64,000 nt of DNA from Tiliqua scincoides (GCF_035046505.1 NC_089827.1:64168856-64232855); one strand, 5' to 3'; numbered from the stretch's first letter, positions 1 through 12,590 are shown. Made by a program: numbers and translations. The notes: generated from the sequence alone by a model not told the origin.

Positions 1-189
1 GCTAGTCTACCCATTATGTGAGAGATCCAGGGTTCATTCTCTCAACTTTATTTAACGGAAATATAGATGCTAGGGGTTGCCAACTTCATCAGAGCAGCAG
101 CAGGAGAGAGGGAGGGAACCTTCTCCTCCTGCACAGTTCCCTGATCAAAATTGGCTCCCCTGCTATGCTCTGTGAGAGAGAAAAAAATA

Positions 190-510
190 CAGTGGGCCGT
201 TGTTATCTGTGGGAGTTTCATTCCAGAAACCCCCACTGATAACAAATTCTGCGGATGCGGGAGTCCCAGTGCGGGCAGGGTTGTGGCATCGCAATAACAC
301 TTGGCCCTCCAGAGATTGTTCTGGGTCCGAAGCCCAGTCCACTGAACACCTCCCACCTCCTCATAACACCTCCTGGATGCAACAGGAAGATGTGGGCACA
401 AACCAGAAATCACTTCTGGTTGAATCCTGGAGGTCCTCTGAGTTACGGGGAGGCATCTGTGGATGGTGGAATCCGTGGATGCCAAACCCACAGTTAAGGA
501 TGGCCTACTG
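190..510. mobile_element. Tigger-like (Tc1/mariner) MITE, TA target site
   Basis: Non-autonomous DNA element with inverted ends CAGTGGGCCGTTGTTATCTG and (reverse complement of the right end) CAGTAGGCCATCCTTAACTG. It is flanked by TA at 188-189 and 511-512. It has no transposase frame. Confidence 0.7.
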
Positions 511-889
511 TATAGGTAGCGGTATTCATTCCCTTGTGGGTTAAACAGCAGTCTGGAAGCACGTGAGATTTTGAGCTATAAAATGGCAGTGAGGAAGGAT
601 TACCCTTTCCCTCCTACTGCACTTAAATTGGAAGCTCTTAACAGCTCAGCCTTTCAGGCAAAAAATATAAAATGCCATGAGATCCAATTGTGGGTCACCT
701 GCATCTCGTTTGCTGGCATGTCGTGTCAATTCAGACCCTGACCCTAAGGAGATGGTTAAAACTCCCCACTCCACTCTGTGGTCCAGATCCAGATTCCCCG
801 CTCCCCCGTGTATGCTCATTACATTTTTTTACATAAAGGGAATGCACACCAGAATCCAATGCCATGACTAAAGTCATGTGTAGTTTTTC

Positions 890-1210
890 CAGAGGCGTAA
901 CTAGGATGGAATCTGAGGGGCGCCTGCCCTGAGGGGGCACATGACTGCCTCTAGTTATGGAGGAGGCACTGATAGCTTCATGCCCCCTATTCCTTCTCCT
1001 TCCAAGAGGAGCTTCACAGGAGAAAGAATGGGGGGCACAAAGCTGCTAGTGCCTCCTCCTCCAGGGACAACCCAGAAGTGACTGCCTTGTACCACAAGGA
1101 GAAGGAAGGGGGTGTGAAGCCATCACAGGGAGCTCTCCCTCCTCCAGAGAGAACCCAGAAGTGACATCATGATGTCACTGTCCCAGGTGCCAGGGCTTAC
1201 GACTCTTTCT
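890..1210. mobile_element. hAT-like fragment, one end only
   Basis: Starts cagaggcgtaactagg, similar to the CAGTGGCGTAGCTAG terminus of the hAT elements at 20708 and 59756, followed by a GA-rich body. No matching right terminus or target duplication found, so the end is approximate. Confidence 0.35.
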
Positions 1211-3084
1211 CTTAGGTGGGAGGTTCTGAGGTCATAAATGGCCATGGCAAACAGAGCTGAAAGCTACACAGTCTTCCTTACATGCAACACTTTAAAAAAA
1301 ATCTTATTTAGATTATTACACAATGAATACAAATAAAAATATTGTTGGATTCACACTGCAGTTCAATACATGTTTCCTCAGAAGCAAGTTCCACTATGTT
1401 CAGGGTTCACTTAGTCTCAGGGAAGTGTTTTTAAGATTTTGCAGTCCTAATTTATAATTCAGTGTGCAGTACAGTCATTAATTCTTTCCGTACCTGCTTC
1501 TGTGCGTATAGCAGGCACACATTTGTATATTTCTTTTTTATTATACCAAAACGTTGAACAAGCAAGAGGAAATCTAATGAACTGCTGGTAATTTTTGGCC
1601 GCTGTTTATGTTTGAACTTTTCTCCTTCTTCCTGTAGAAACTTCCGTATCCTCTTCCTGTGTCCCGGCAAAGGACTGTACAATGCCCAACAAGAAATGCT
1701 ACATAGGCAGTACTCCACCTTTCTCCTTCCTGCAGGGATATCCTTTTCCTTACAGAAATGTGAAGAATGTAATGTTCCGATCAAAAGTTAGCTTATTCTT
1801 TTGCCTCTGTCCATTTCTGAATTCAGAAACAGATGAAACTAAATGGATTTTCAGTCACACATCTTTTTTTCTGTGCAGTTTTCTCAGCCAAACTTGACTA
1901 AAAAACTATTTCCAGGAGACTTGCTTTCCAAGGTCTTATCAAATGTGCAAGTCCATGACAAATGAGAAAGGGGTGGGTAAGCCTTTTCTCTTTATTGTTT
2001 CAATTGAATTAACAGGAAAGGGGGCTGAGGAGGGGTGGGGTTTTTTTTACCTGTCTGATACCAGAACAAGAATAATGAACTCCAAGGCAGATTTGTCAGC
2101 TGGAGCCTGAATGAGTAGGCTGTCGCCCTTGTCCCCCTGCCCTTGTACCTTATGCATATATCTGAGCCAGGTCACAGTAAGGGCTAGTACACACAATTGC
2201 TGTCCAGATAGCTTTTCCTCTTTTTTGTTCAGAATGGTAAAAAAAGAACAATACAAAACAATCTAAACGCATAACATAACAGAAAGGAAGAGTGGTACAA
2301 TATTTCAATTCATGCAACTCCAGTCCTGTACTCACTGGAGTCACTAGGAGGGTGTGGGGGGTGCGGTCCGCACTGGGTGACACACCAGGGGGGTGACGCG
2401 CCCTGGGGGAGGATGCGCTAACTTTGTGGCTTTTGGAGCTACCCTGTCATGCCATACACCATTGAATGCGGAATGTCCAGTGGAATGCAATGCAAAAAAA
2501 GAATTGAAATAGCTCCTTTCGTTCAAAAGTTATGGCCAAAAAACCGGAAAGAAAAAATGCATGGAGCCCTATAGAAAGTGAAAGTGAGCCATATCTCACA
2601 TTTACTTGTGAGTAGGCATACGTGCCATAGTCGGAAAGGGCAGGCTGAGAGGACTCCAACAACACCAGAATGGTCCTGATCCAATGAATGCAGCCCCCAA
2701 AAACACAAAAGGGAGAAGGAGGTCTCTCTCTCCCAGCCCTATGGAAAGCGAAGCAGCCTCACAGTCATGTTTACTTGCGAATAGGCAGATGAGCCTTGGC
2801 TGGTGGTCAGGCCAGGCAAAGGGGAATGTGAGGACACCAGAATGGTCCCTATCCGAAGGAACTGAAGCTCAACATATGTTCCAGAAGGCAGCCTCTCCTC
2901 CCCCCCCCCCCCCCCACTAAAAAGGACGAAAAAAGAGGCTTGAATGGTAAGGGGAAAGTTTTCTATTTTGCACTTGCAAAGCCAGGTGGGTCTTTATATG
3001 GATATGCCTGAAATAGAAGAACTTTGAACTGGGCACTGGGAGGGCTGGAAATTTTACTTATTCTTTTTGGGGGGTTGTTATTAC

Positions 3085-3330
3085 AGGCAGACTACAGAGT
3101 AAGCCCCATTGGCCACTATGGGACTTACTTCAGAATAGACATGCATAGGATTGGGCTCACAGGCTGCAATCCTACCCACACTTTCCTGAGAGTAAGCCCC
3201 ATTGACCACTATGGAACTTACTTCAGAGTAGGCATGCATAGGCTTGAGCTCACAGACTGCAATCCTACTCACATTTTCCTGAGAGTAAGCCCCATTGACC
3301 ACAATAGGACTTATTTCAGAGTAGATTCAC
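3085..3330. repeat. 93-bp tandem array, three units
   Basis: The motif gagtaagccccattg recurs at 3097, 3190 and 3283, exactly 93 bp apart. Each unit contains the palindromic core AGTAAGCCCCATTG / CTATGGGACTTACT found singly elsewhere in the window. Because 93 is divisible by three, the array produces an open frame with a 31-residue repeat that is not a gene. Confidence 0.9.
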
Positions 3331-3394
3331 TTGATGGAACAGGACTGGCTCCCCCTTATTTAATTATTTCTTTTATTTTAATAGAATTATTTAT

Positions 3395-3515
3395 AATTAT
3401 TTATTTTAATTTGCTTGATGATATCACTTCTGGCCATGACATCACTTCCAATGGGTCCTGGACAGATTGTCATTCTAAAAAGTGGGTCCCAGTGGGAAAA
3501 GTTTGAGAACTGCTG
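3395..3515 (+). mobile_element. Right end of the 341-bp hAT family
   Basis: gatatcacttctggccatgacatcactt... to gtttgagaactgctg matches the right third of the elements at 19330 and 42924. Its left end was not found and is probably displaced by the adjacent tandem array. Confidence 0.6.
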
Positions 3516-4182
3516 CAATAAGGTGTTAGTAAGTTGACACGGGGGTTTGTGTGTGTGTGTGTGACTCTACAAGTTTTCAAAATCACTAAAATCAGAATTT
3601 GGAGGAATAAGACCAACATGTTATATATCAATCAATGCGTAATTTCATGCAGAATGCAATGAAACAAACCACATTGAAATATCTGTGTTCTAACAAAAGG
3701 TACAGCCAAAAAACCAGTGGGGGTGGGGCGATGGCACATCACCACGCCCACCACCTGTGGCATTGCCTTGCCCACTGCAGCGGGTGACACGCAGGCCTCC
3801 CGCACTGGGTGACGCAAATCCTAGTGATGCCACTGCTTGTACTGCATATCAACTGGTAAGCACATAACATTTCTTAAAGCCCTGAGTACACTATGTGACA
3901 TAGGAGCCTGAATTCTTCATCGAAAGAGCAAAATAGTAGTTTGTGCACCACCACTCTACCCACATGGGGCTATTTTGTGGAGTTAGGCATAATTTCAGTG
4001 TTTTCAGCAAGCAAGTGCTCCAGTCATGAATGTTTTAGGTGCAGGGTATGACTTCCCCTTACAACAGACACCTTCCTGCACAAAACAAAACCCATAAACC
4101 AGGCAAACAGAACTTGGAAAATCTGTCACCCTTCGAAAGAGTACATTTGAGATAGGCAGTGTATGTCATCATCATATGAAGC

Positions 4183-4400
4183 AGACTTATTCCCCAAGTC
4201 AGATCATTGGTCCATCTTGTCTAGTCTTGTCTCCTCTGATTGGCAGAAGCTCTCCAAGAACTTAGTCAGAAGTCTTTCCCAGTACTCGCTACCTAAGAGT
4301 CTTTAAAAAGAAAAGAAAAGCGAGAGCTACCAAGTACTGAACCTGAGACCACCTTCCTGCAAAACATGTGTTCAATCACTGAGCAATGTACCACTCTTAT
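4183..4400 (-). mobile_element. tRNA-derived SINE
   Basis: On the minus strand it has a tRNA-like head: an A-box region around TTGCTCAGTGATTGAACAC and a B-box region around AGGTTCAGTACTTGG, diverged. The tail ends GGGGAATAAGTCTGCTTCAT. Similar, more decayed copies lie at 16985, 46495 and 55130. Confidence 0.65.
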
Positions 4401-5099
4401 CTACTGTGTGAGGTTACCTCTCAGATGTCTTAGATTTGTTTTGTACGTGGAGGTTAAAATTTGTTATTTTCCTTGGTGGAATGCACTTTTGTGCAGGAAA
4501 ATCTGCAATAATAATATTTATACACCACTTTGCAACCAAAAGGTTCGCAAAGCAGTATACAAAGCAAAAGAACTAAGGTGCTTCCCTAACACAAAGGAGC
4601 TGAAAACCCATTTCTGCCCAACCCACAGGTGTACACATTTGATCCCTGATGCATATATGCAACGTTGGGCAGAAATGGCTTCAACACACACACACAAAAC
4701 CATGCATCAGAAATAACAAGCAACACTCAGCAGAACAGACATAATGCTGGGTGAATAGGGACAGTTGCCTATAGTACAGTCACTTCTAAAGGAGACTTCT
4801 AAATTGCTAGTGGTCATACATAGAGTGGGAACACAGAACAAACAAGATTTTGTTTAGTTTTGCTACTGCTTGTGACAATTTAAATGCCATTTTAAATCCT
4901 GTACATCACTGCATTTCTGAAGCTAACACAAAATCACAAGAAGCTAACATTAGTGCAGACCAGGCCAGATTCAAGGACATGGGGGGGGGGGGGACACAGG
5001 CTATACTGATTCATATTTGGGGACCCACATGCATCTGAAGCATAGATTTTAGGAAGGAAAAGACTGAACTGAAGCTACATAAGCTGTCACTCCCTGTCA

Positions 5100-6060
5100 C
5101 CCAGGGGCGTACCATGGGCAGCAACCCCCAGCAGGGAGACAGGAGGACCAAGGGGGGCAAGCAGAAGGAAGGGGTGTCCAGACACAGGGAACCCTCCAGG
5201 GAATGTCCTGGAAGAACAAGGAGCCAGCCAAAGAGGGCAAGGCTCCTAAGTCTTTGCTACAGTCAGCCTCCTCACCTCTGGGGCGGGGCAGAGGCCTCCT
5301 CAGAGACAGGACAGCCCAGGTGCCACTTCCCCTTTTAACAGAAAGGGTGGGACCTGTAGGGAGAGGACAGGAGATCTCAGCCCTAGGTGGGGCCAGGAAG
5401 AGGTGGGGCTAGAAGGAATGCCCAGGAGGATAAGAGGAGAGGAGACAGCCAAGGGAGGAGAAAGCACCTTCCTGAGCTCCATAAGGAAGGGGCTAGGGAG
5501 GGGAAGGGAGGAATGGAAGGCAGTACCTCTAGTAGATGAGAGGCAAACAAAGCTGGGAGACAGCCAGGGGCTGGCAGAGGTCCAAGACTCTGGCTCCTTG
5601 AGGAAAGAGCTTCCCAAGGGCTTTGGGAGATCCCCAAGTACAGAGGACCCCCGGAGCATCTCTAAGCTGAACCCACAAACCAGTGAGAGCAGAAAGGAGA
5701 GGAGGGCACCAGCCCGACCCAGCCCTTTCCAGAGAGACTGCACTGACTCCAGAACTTACCTGCAGAGAACACCACGTGCCCGACACCTTTCCTGGTGAGG
5801 ATTGTGGGAGAAAGGTCAGTGGGGCAACTGGCCCCTTGATTTCAGGAAACTGGAAAGACTGTTGCTGAAACTGTACCTGGAGGTACTGGGGTCTTGTGAG
5901 GGAACAGGACCCCTCAATGAATGTAAAGGCTGCAACCAAATTAAAGAAGGTAAACAAACCCCTTTTTTGGCTCCCCGTTCTTCGCGCTGGCCAGGGAGAG
6001 ACTGGGCGGGTCTGGACGGGACAGCAGAACCAATACCCCGTGGGTCTGCCTTCGATATGG
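5100..6060. other. Unclassified GA-rich tract, possibly an old repeat
   Basis: Begins caggggcgtaccatgg and is strongly purine-biased to about 5720. Both strands stay open for over 120 codons in places, because stop codons are scarce in such composition. I find no family match, no splice structure and no terminal repeats. Confidence 0.3.
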
Positions 6061-7020
6061 ACATCACACTCCCATTCTGGCTTTCCTTTTCATTTGCAAT
6101 ATGAGAGTATTCAGCTCTTAATGATAGCCAAGCTACATTTTCTTACTCCAGCGTTTCCTATAGCTGGGACAATTACCATCATTGCTTTCCAGTTTTATGA
6201 TGGTTGAACACAAGCTAATCCCTTTTCAGCTACAAGAAATTGTACCGGCAACCAATCTCAGGCCCACACAGGAAGTTCGCATGTAATTATGCGACAGCAG
6301 GGTCTCCATTTGAGTGATGTTTTGCTGACCCACTCTCACAGAAATCCTTGGCCAATGTTGCCATCAAAGAAGGATGTTCACACAAAAAATGGTTTCTCCA
6401 GTTCTTTTTTCTCAGACAGTGGGGTAGCAAAGGTTAATCCCAGACTTACCCTTTGAAAGTGCCCAACGCAGGTATGGGTGAACATTAGGAATGCAAGATT
6501 TTAATGGGCCCTGGTGTCAAAACCCAGACAATTTTAATTTTGAAGATAGCCATACCAACTACGAAAGCCTTAGGATGTAAATATCAGGCCGTTTTGGGAC
6601 CATCACTATTCTGCCCTTACCCCAGAAGGGGAGAAGGGTACAGACTCTCCCAAGGTGGAGTGCCCCACACTGACGGGGAGTGACAGTGCTCATCTCGGTC
6701 ACACAGCAAATGTCATAAAAGCAACCCATTCACCCTCTACTCTGTATGGCTGCAAATGGAGCCATTTTTGAAGGTGAGGGCCATGCATGCACAGGGGAGG
6801 GGGTGACAGTGTAGGCAGGGGGGATGCCACCCTCCTCCATGATTCATCTAGTTTCAGGTACCACTGGGGCCTGACAATGCAACTGTCTTACCCACTGCTT
6901 TCCATGTAGGTATCCAATTCCCCCTCCCCATTTTCCAAGGACTGGAAATTTTCTGTGATCATCAGGGCCTGCCTCAGACATCTCAGAGTTTGGGATGCAT
7001 CCAACCGATCAACCCTATCA

Positions 7021-7038
7021 CACACACACACACACACA
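7021..7038. repeat. (CA)n microsatellite
   Basis: Short CA dinucleotide run directly after tatcacacacac. Confidence 0.8.
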
Positions 7039-7694
7039 ATCATGTCAGTGAGTGCAACATCAAGTGATGACTAGCATGTTTGAAACTACAATCAAAGAAC
7101 ACTACTAATAGAGCTTTCATTGTGCAAAGTGCGCACACACATGCATGCTTCCATGTCTCACAATAGAATGTTCCTTTAACTCTACTGGGGTCTGGGTATG
7201 TTTCTAATATATGTGCTCCTACTGATAAAGCAGAGTGCTCAGTTATAGCCAACGGAAATTTAAGACCAGAAGGCTAACCAATAATTAATGTAAATGAAAT
7301 GGTTATGGGCAAATAAAATTAAAAATTGGCATCATCGTTTACAATGTGAAGCTTCGTTAGAGTTCCATTTTTCTCTTTTAATTCAGTGTAAAGGCTACCA
7401 TATATTCTGTTCTCCAAAGTACACATGCCTGCAAATTTAAGGGTCAGAAAAACTTTTCTCAAAATTTATGGTGGTTTTATATGAATTTGGGGCCCCGATT
7501 TCAAAAATGGCATCCGTTTTGCCTATCACGTCTAGTTTCAGAGATACTGCATAGCAAATCATTCAAGCAGCTTATTTGTCAGGAAGGAAATGCAAATGTA
7601 TTCACCTCCATTTTTGAAAGGTGCAAGGGTGTGCAGTATGGGGATGTGACGGGGCAGTGATGGGAGCTGATGGGGTCCGGGAACAGGGCAAGTT

Positions 7695-7929
7695 CAGCAG
7701 CAGCAGCATCTGCCAATTCCAAGCCCCCTTCCTGGATTCAATCCCCTTGACCTGGTCCACACAGATTTGTGCCAGCGGTTTTGCTGGTGCAGATCCAAGT
7801 AGGCCTGACCAGGTAAGCCTCTCTTACCTCTTAACCATGAGGAGACTCTGTGACTGCCCTCCCCAAAGATGCAATACAAGCCACTTTTGGCATAGTTGCA
7901 TTGGTGGAGGAAAGGATAGGATTGGGCCC
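7695..7929. mobile_element. Harbinger-like MITE fragment
   Basis: Shares tttgtgcc...gtgcagatccaagtag with the element at 60938 and ends ggataggattgggccc, the family terminus. The left end is unclear. Confidence 0.5.
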
Positions 7930-8934
7930 TCAGTCTCCCAGGTTTCATGTCCGCCTGCCTTCCTTTGCTGCCTTCCTACATCCCTGTTCCATCCTCCTTT
8001 GAACAGATAAGATTCCTCAGTTTCTACTAAGATCCAACTCTAACTGAGCCTCCTTTGCTACAACATTGATGCAACTCCGCTTCCTAAACTCAGCCTAGGC
8101 CTTCCTCTGGGTCCGTCCAGCATCCCTTCTTGACTCAATTTCTCATACCCTCTCTAAAAGAATGCCATGTGCTTGGCTGCTGCTGACCCACCATCATTCT
8201 ATTTCAGCCCAGAACTTATTTAAATTTTACTTTTCTATGGCCTCTCACACTCACATATGTTTCTTTTTGGCATTACCGCATCTGGTGAAGAAGCCATTGT
8301 CACTGGCCTTTTTGTTCGCTTTTATGCAAACACTCCAAGAACGAAATCAATTCCCAGCTAGCACACGTTAGCAAATAAAGAGGACTCAGGTTTAGGAAGT
8401 CATGTGGGAAGCCGCATCCTTTTCAACTTGGAGAACAAAGAGGAAAGCTGGGCGGAAGATGATAAACAAAAAGGCACAAAAGGAGAGAGTTCAATGCGTC
8501 AATAATAATAGGCCTCCCATGTTTTCAATAATCTATCTAGTCTCCCAGCTTCCTGGAAGACAGGTTTTAAATAAGAATGTAAGGGATGTCCAATCAACAG
8601 AACTACATCTACAATCCCACAGGATTCACTGTTTGAGATTCTTTTCAGTCTACCATTTAGCAATTGCCCCAGTCTAGTGAGTCCTTGCAGGAACTCAAAT
8701 TTGAACACAGAGCTGTCCCTTCATGTGTCAGGGCAGACACGGGCATACTCTGTATCGGGGACAGTATCACATGATTCTGGAATTGGTGACCCATTCATGT
8801 AGGTCTCGTTTTTGATAGTTTTTTTATAGTTAACTTAAGAGTAATTTTTGTTTAGGTCCCAGGCTTTGTGATCTTGGAATACAGTCATTAAAAAGGGCTT
8901 CAATTTTTTCAGCTGCAGGCTCCTATATCTCACT

Positions 8935-9694
8935 TAGTGCGGCGGCAGTAAAGAAGGCCAATTCTATGCTGGGGATCATTAGAAAAGGTATTGAGAACAA
9001 AACGGCTAATATTATAATGCCGTTGTACAAATCGATGGTAAGGCCACACCTGGAGAATTGTGTCCAGTTCTGGTCGACGCATCTCAAAAAGGATATAGTG
9101 GAAATGGAAAAGGTGCAAAATAGGGCAACTAAGATGATTGCTGGGCTGGGGCACCTTCCTTAAGAGGAAAGGCTACAGCATTTGGGCCTCTTCAGCCTAG
9201 AAAAGAGGCACCTGAGGGGGGACATGATTGAGACATATAAAATTATGCATGGGAAGGATAAAGTGGATAGAGAGATGCTCTTTGCACTCTCACATAACAC
9301 CAGAACCAGGGGACATCCACTAAAATTGAGTGTTGGGAGAGTTAGAACAGACAAAAGAAAATATTTCTTTACTCAGCGTGTGGTTGGTCTGTGGAATTCC
9401 TTGCCACAGGATGTGGTGACAGCATCTGGCCTGGATGCCTTTAAAAGGGGATTGGACAAGTTTCTGGAGGAAAAATCCATTACAGGTCACAAGCCATGAT
9501 GTGTATGTGCAACCTCCTGATTTTAGAAATGGGCTATGTCAGAATGCCAATGCAAGGGAGGGCACCAGGATGCAGGTCTCTTGTTATCAGGTGTGCTCCC
9601 TGGGGCATTTGGTGGGCCGCTGTGAGATACAGGAAGCTGGACTAGATGGGCCTATGACCTGATCCAGTGGGGCTGTTCTTATGTTCTTATGTTA
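8935..9694 (+). mobile_element. CR1 LINE 3' fragment, including C-terminal reverse transcriptase
   Basis: Encodes the CR1 ORF2 C-terminus: MLGIIRKGIENKTANIIMPL, MVRPHLENCVQFWS, KVQNRATKMI, then LGLFSLEKRHLRGDMIETYK and [13 protein letters not shown]. One in-frame stop (about 9161) separates the two parts, so it is dead. The 3' terminus is the CR1-type octamer repeat ttcttatg ttcttatg. It is 5'-truncated, as is usual for CR1. Confidence 0.92.
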
Positions 9695-10072
9695 GTTTTG
9701 ACCTACAATTTTCACTGCTCTATGTCTTCTCTCTGGAGCAATAAGAAGTTAGCCTTTACAATGCTCGGTTCCCCTCCCCCAAGAATAGTGCACTAGGGGG
9801 CTATAGCTGTGTCTGCAAAAATCTATTCAATTCATTAACAAATTTCCAGGTTGAGACTGAATTAAACTGTAGGGTCATCAGCAAATACAGTATTCTACCT
9901 GGATGAGGCATCAACCACTAGGACGACTTTGTGCTTCAATCAAAATGGTCCATAGAATCAACCTTTCACCATTACAGCCAAAGAATTGAAGCCAGGGAGG
10001 AGTGGATAGAGCAGATGAGGAAGTGTTGAGGAAAATAGAGTGATAGGCTAGGGTAGCTCCAGCACTCTAACC

Positions 10073-10528
10073 CAGGGGTGTCCAAACATTTTGGCAGGAG
10101 GGCCACATCATCTCTCTGACACTGTGTCGGGGGCCTGGAAAAAAAAAGAATTAATTTACATTTAAAATTTGAATAAATTTGCATAAATGACTATATTAAA
10201 GATGGAACTTATATGAATGAACGAAGGTCTCGCAGTAGCTCAAGGCCGATAAAAGACCTTGCACAAAGCAAGGCCATCCTTTCCTTTGCTGCCACTGCTG
10301 CATCACAGACATGAAGCAGCAAGTAGTGGAGGGAGCCCTCGTCCCACAGCTCAGGTGAGAGGTCGAACAGTTGTCCTCACACTGAGAGCAGTTATGTTGG
10401 GCCAGCATGGGCTCCAGCAAGTCTCTGGAGGGCCAGAGTCTCATTGGAGACTGGGGACTTCCTGCGGGCTGGATTGGGAGCCCCTGAGGGCCACAAGTGG
10501 CCCCTGGGCCGGGGTTTGGGCACCCCTG
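10073..10528. mobile_element. hAT (Charlie-type) non-autonomous element
   Basis: Termini caggggtgtccaaacattttg and gggtttgggcacccctg are inverted repeats. Flanks ctctaacc (10065-10072) and ctccaacc (10529-10536) form an 8-bp target duplication with one mismatch. No transposase. Confidence 0.85.
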
Positions 10529-10916
10529 CTCCAACCAACCTCTCCCTTCCAAATGTCCACATGTCCTCTTCTGATCCACTCTTCTCTCCCTTTACCAATC
10601 CAGGGAGGGGACAGTAGAAATGAGTATGTGCTCCTGCCCACTGACTGTCTGAGTGAGGCAACCACTTCATTTGGTCCCGTGGATGGGTTGGCCCTGCATG
10701 AGGTCTCACATGAATCAGTCAATTTGTTTATTTTATTTACAGCATTTCTATCCCTCCTTTCTCCCCACAGGGACCCAAAGTCAATGCTTATGATGGTCTT
10801 ATCAGTGAGTCCGAAACCAACACCCTGCTATGTCACACAGACCACAGTGTTACACTGTTACAAAAGGCATCAACAATCAACAGAGGCTCCGCCCCCCCTT
10901 GGCCACCTCCCCTCCA

Positions 10917-11045
10917 CAAATGATGCAAGGGAGTGGCAACAGGATGTGGATCTCTTATTGTCTAGTGTGCTCCCTGACGCATCTAGTGGGTCGCTATGCG
11001 ATACAGTGGCTACTTGTATACAAGAGTTTTGGGTTGGATGGTAGT
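10917..11045 (+). mobile_element. CR1 LINE 3' end fragment, decayed
   Basis: gatgcaagggagtggcaaca ... gtgtgctccctgacgcatc aligns with the CR1 3' UTR at 9547-9650 (same order, many substitutions). Confidence 0.7.
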
Positions 11046-11930
11046 TCACTTGGGTGTTGGGTCACTAATGCGTTACAGAAAAAGGAACGCATTTCAGTTT
11101 CCAAAGACAGTACATGTTTGCTGAATACTTAGAAGTCAGTCCAGACAATACCCATCTTCCTTGAGAAATAATCCCACACCAACTTTTCTGCTGCTATATC
11201 TGTACATATCTCAGAGAGATGAACCTCAGTCTTAAAAACAAAACACTGTAAGGTTGTGTATGGGTGTGCGTAGAACAGTATCTTGTGTAAGTGGCGTGAT
11301 TTTATGTGTGCATGATCACAGAAACATTTCTCAAATATATGTGCCTGGGCAGAATTGTTTCTAGCTTGCTCAAACCAAGCTCCATGGCTCTTTGTGCCCG
11401 GAAGAAATGGCTCTGCGCATAAAGATATAATTACATAGGCGGCTTCACAATGCTCATATTAGCCAGTGCTAATGTTAGAAAGTTCTTATTCTGTGGGTAA
11501 GACATGCTGGTAGAATTAGGATGAAGTGAAAACACTAGGCAGAAGGAGAAGAGACCAACTTGCAGGGCTTTTTCCTTTTAAAATTGCAGACCACAAACAG
11601 AGATAGATCATAAGCTGTTTTCAGTCTAGACAGGATGAAGACATGGAAGCACACTTTCAATTTCTTCTGGATGAACCAGCGTCCTTTCTCCTAAAGTGGT
11701 TTCGGAGTCTGAAAAAGTCACAACAAAAACATAACTGTGTCTTGCTAATTATTAATGCAGCTTCATCCTGTGTGCAGTAACTCAGAAGTAAACTTGGGTT
11801 CAGCAGCATATACTTCCAAGAACATGTGCACAAGAACACAGTGCTAGATCATGTGAACCATATTAGAAACAAAGGCCAGAATAATGGTAGTTCTTTATCA
11901 CTTTTTAATAACACCCTGACAGTGCATGAA

Positions 11931-11995
11931 GAGTGCAATCCTATGCATGCTTACCTGGGAGTAAGCTCCATTCGATTCAGTAAAACTCGCTTCTG
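11931..11995. repeat. Single copy of the AGTAAG palindromic repeat
   Basis: gcaatcctatgcatgcttacctgggagtaagctcc, one monomer of the sequence tandemly repeated at 3085 and 34704. Confidence 0.75.
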
Positions 11996-12002
11996 ATTAG
12001 AC

Positions 12003-12461
12003 TGGTGTTTCCCAAACTATGGGTCAGGCCCCACCATTGGGTTGTAAGCCAACTTTTGGTGAGTCACTGAATATTTTTGAAATATTTTTTTTTAAACTTT
12101 ACAAGCACCCTTGCCCAGTTTGCAGAAGAAAATCATTAGCTAGTATGAAGTAATCTTTATACCCCCAAATTAATATGTCACATTTTCCCATTTTCTCTAG
12201 TAATTAGCATGCCATAGATCGTGTGTGAACCCGGTTTCAGCCTTTTGTCCAGCCTGGAAGTCTCTAACTGCTCATCTTGCTCTCTGGTTCAGCCTTCTGG
12301 GTACCCTGGAATGACTGTAAAGATTTGGAGGAACAGTCCTTGAACTTCATTTCTAGAGAGAGTCTAGCAGTTATCGACACACAAATATTATATGTAGGGT
12401 CTCTGGCAATCTTGGGAGAACAGGATCCCAATTATTATTATTTATTATTATTAATGAACAA

Positions 12462-12529
<68 letters not shown>

Positions 12530-12590
12530 GGATCACCATAGATTGTCATTTTTAAAAGTGGGTTCCAGTGTTAAAGTTTGGGAAGCACTG
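12003..12590 (+). mobile_element. hAT element enlarged by a (CT)n tract
   Basis: Termini tggtgtttcccaaactatgg and agtttgggaagcactg are inverted. Flanks gattagac and gattatat match at six of eight bases. It is related to the 341-bp family (shares aaaagtgggttccagtg). Confidence 0.6.
12466..12527. repeat. (CT)n microsatellite, about 60 bp
   Basis: Uninterrupted CT dinucleotide run inside the hAT copy; likely length-polymorphic. Confidence 0.95.

Larger units (their letters stand above)
2333..3835. mobile_element. Composite hAT-type element, about 1.5 kb, with nested repeats
   Basis: Ends resemble those of the 63390 family (CAGTGGCATCACTAGG / CTAGTGATGCCACTG). Flanked by cctgtact (2325-2332) and cttgtact (3836-3843), an 8-bp duplication with one mismatch. 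Inside are a C-run at 2896, a 93-bp tandem array at 3085-3330 and the end of a second hAT family at about 3515. No transposase frame. Confidence 0.6.

Noticed and set aside
1452-1784. Minus-strand 110-residue frame containing GHRKRIRKFL
   Set aside because: I wondered about a SAM-domain-like or processed-pseudogene remnant. The match is only a few residues, with no flanking homology that I can see.
3024-3506. 160-residue open frame with a 31-residue internal repeat
   Set aside because: The repetition comes from the 93-bp DNA array (93 = 31 x 3) and the frame crosses a hAT end. There is no known domain and no splice or promoter support.
5300-5957. Long overlapping frames on both strands in the GA-rich tract
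   Set aside because: Purine-biased composition lowers stop frequency on both strands. The peptides are low complexity with no recognisable domain.
10259-11044. 261-residue plus-strand frame
   Set aside because: It runs through the hAT element 10073-10528 and then a CR1 fragment. Codon content is unlike LTA4H/HAL and there is no homology.
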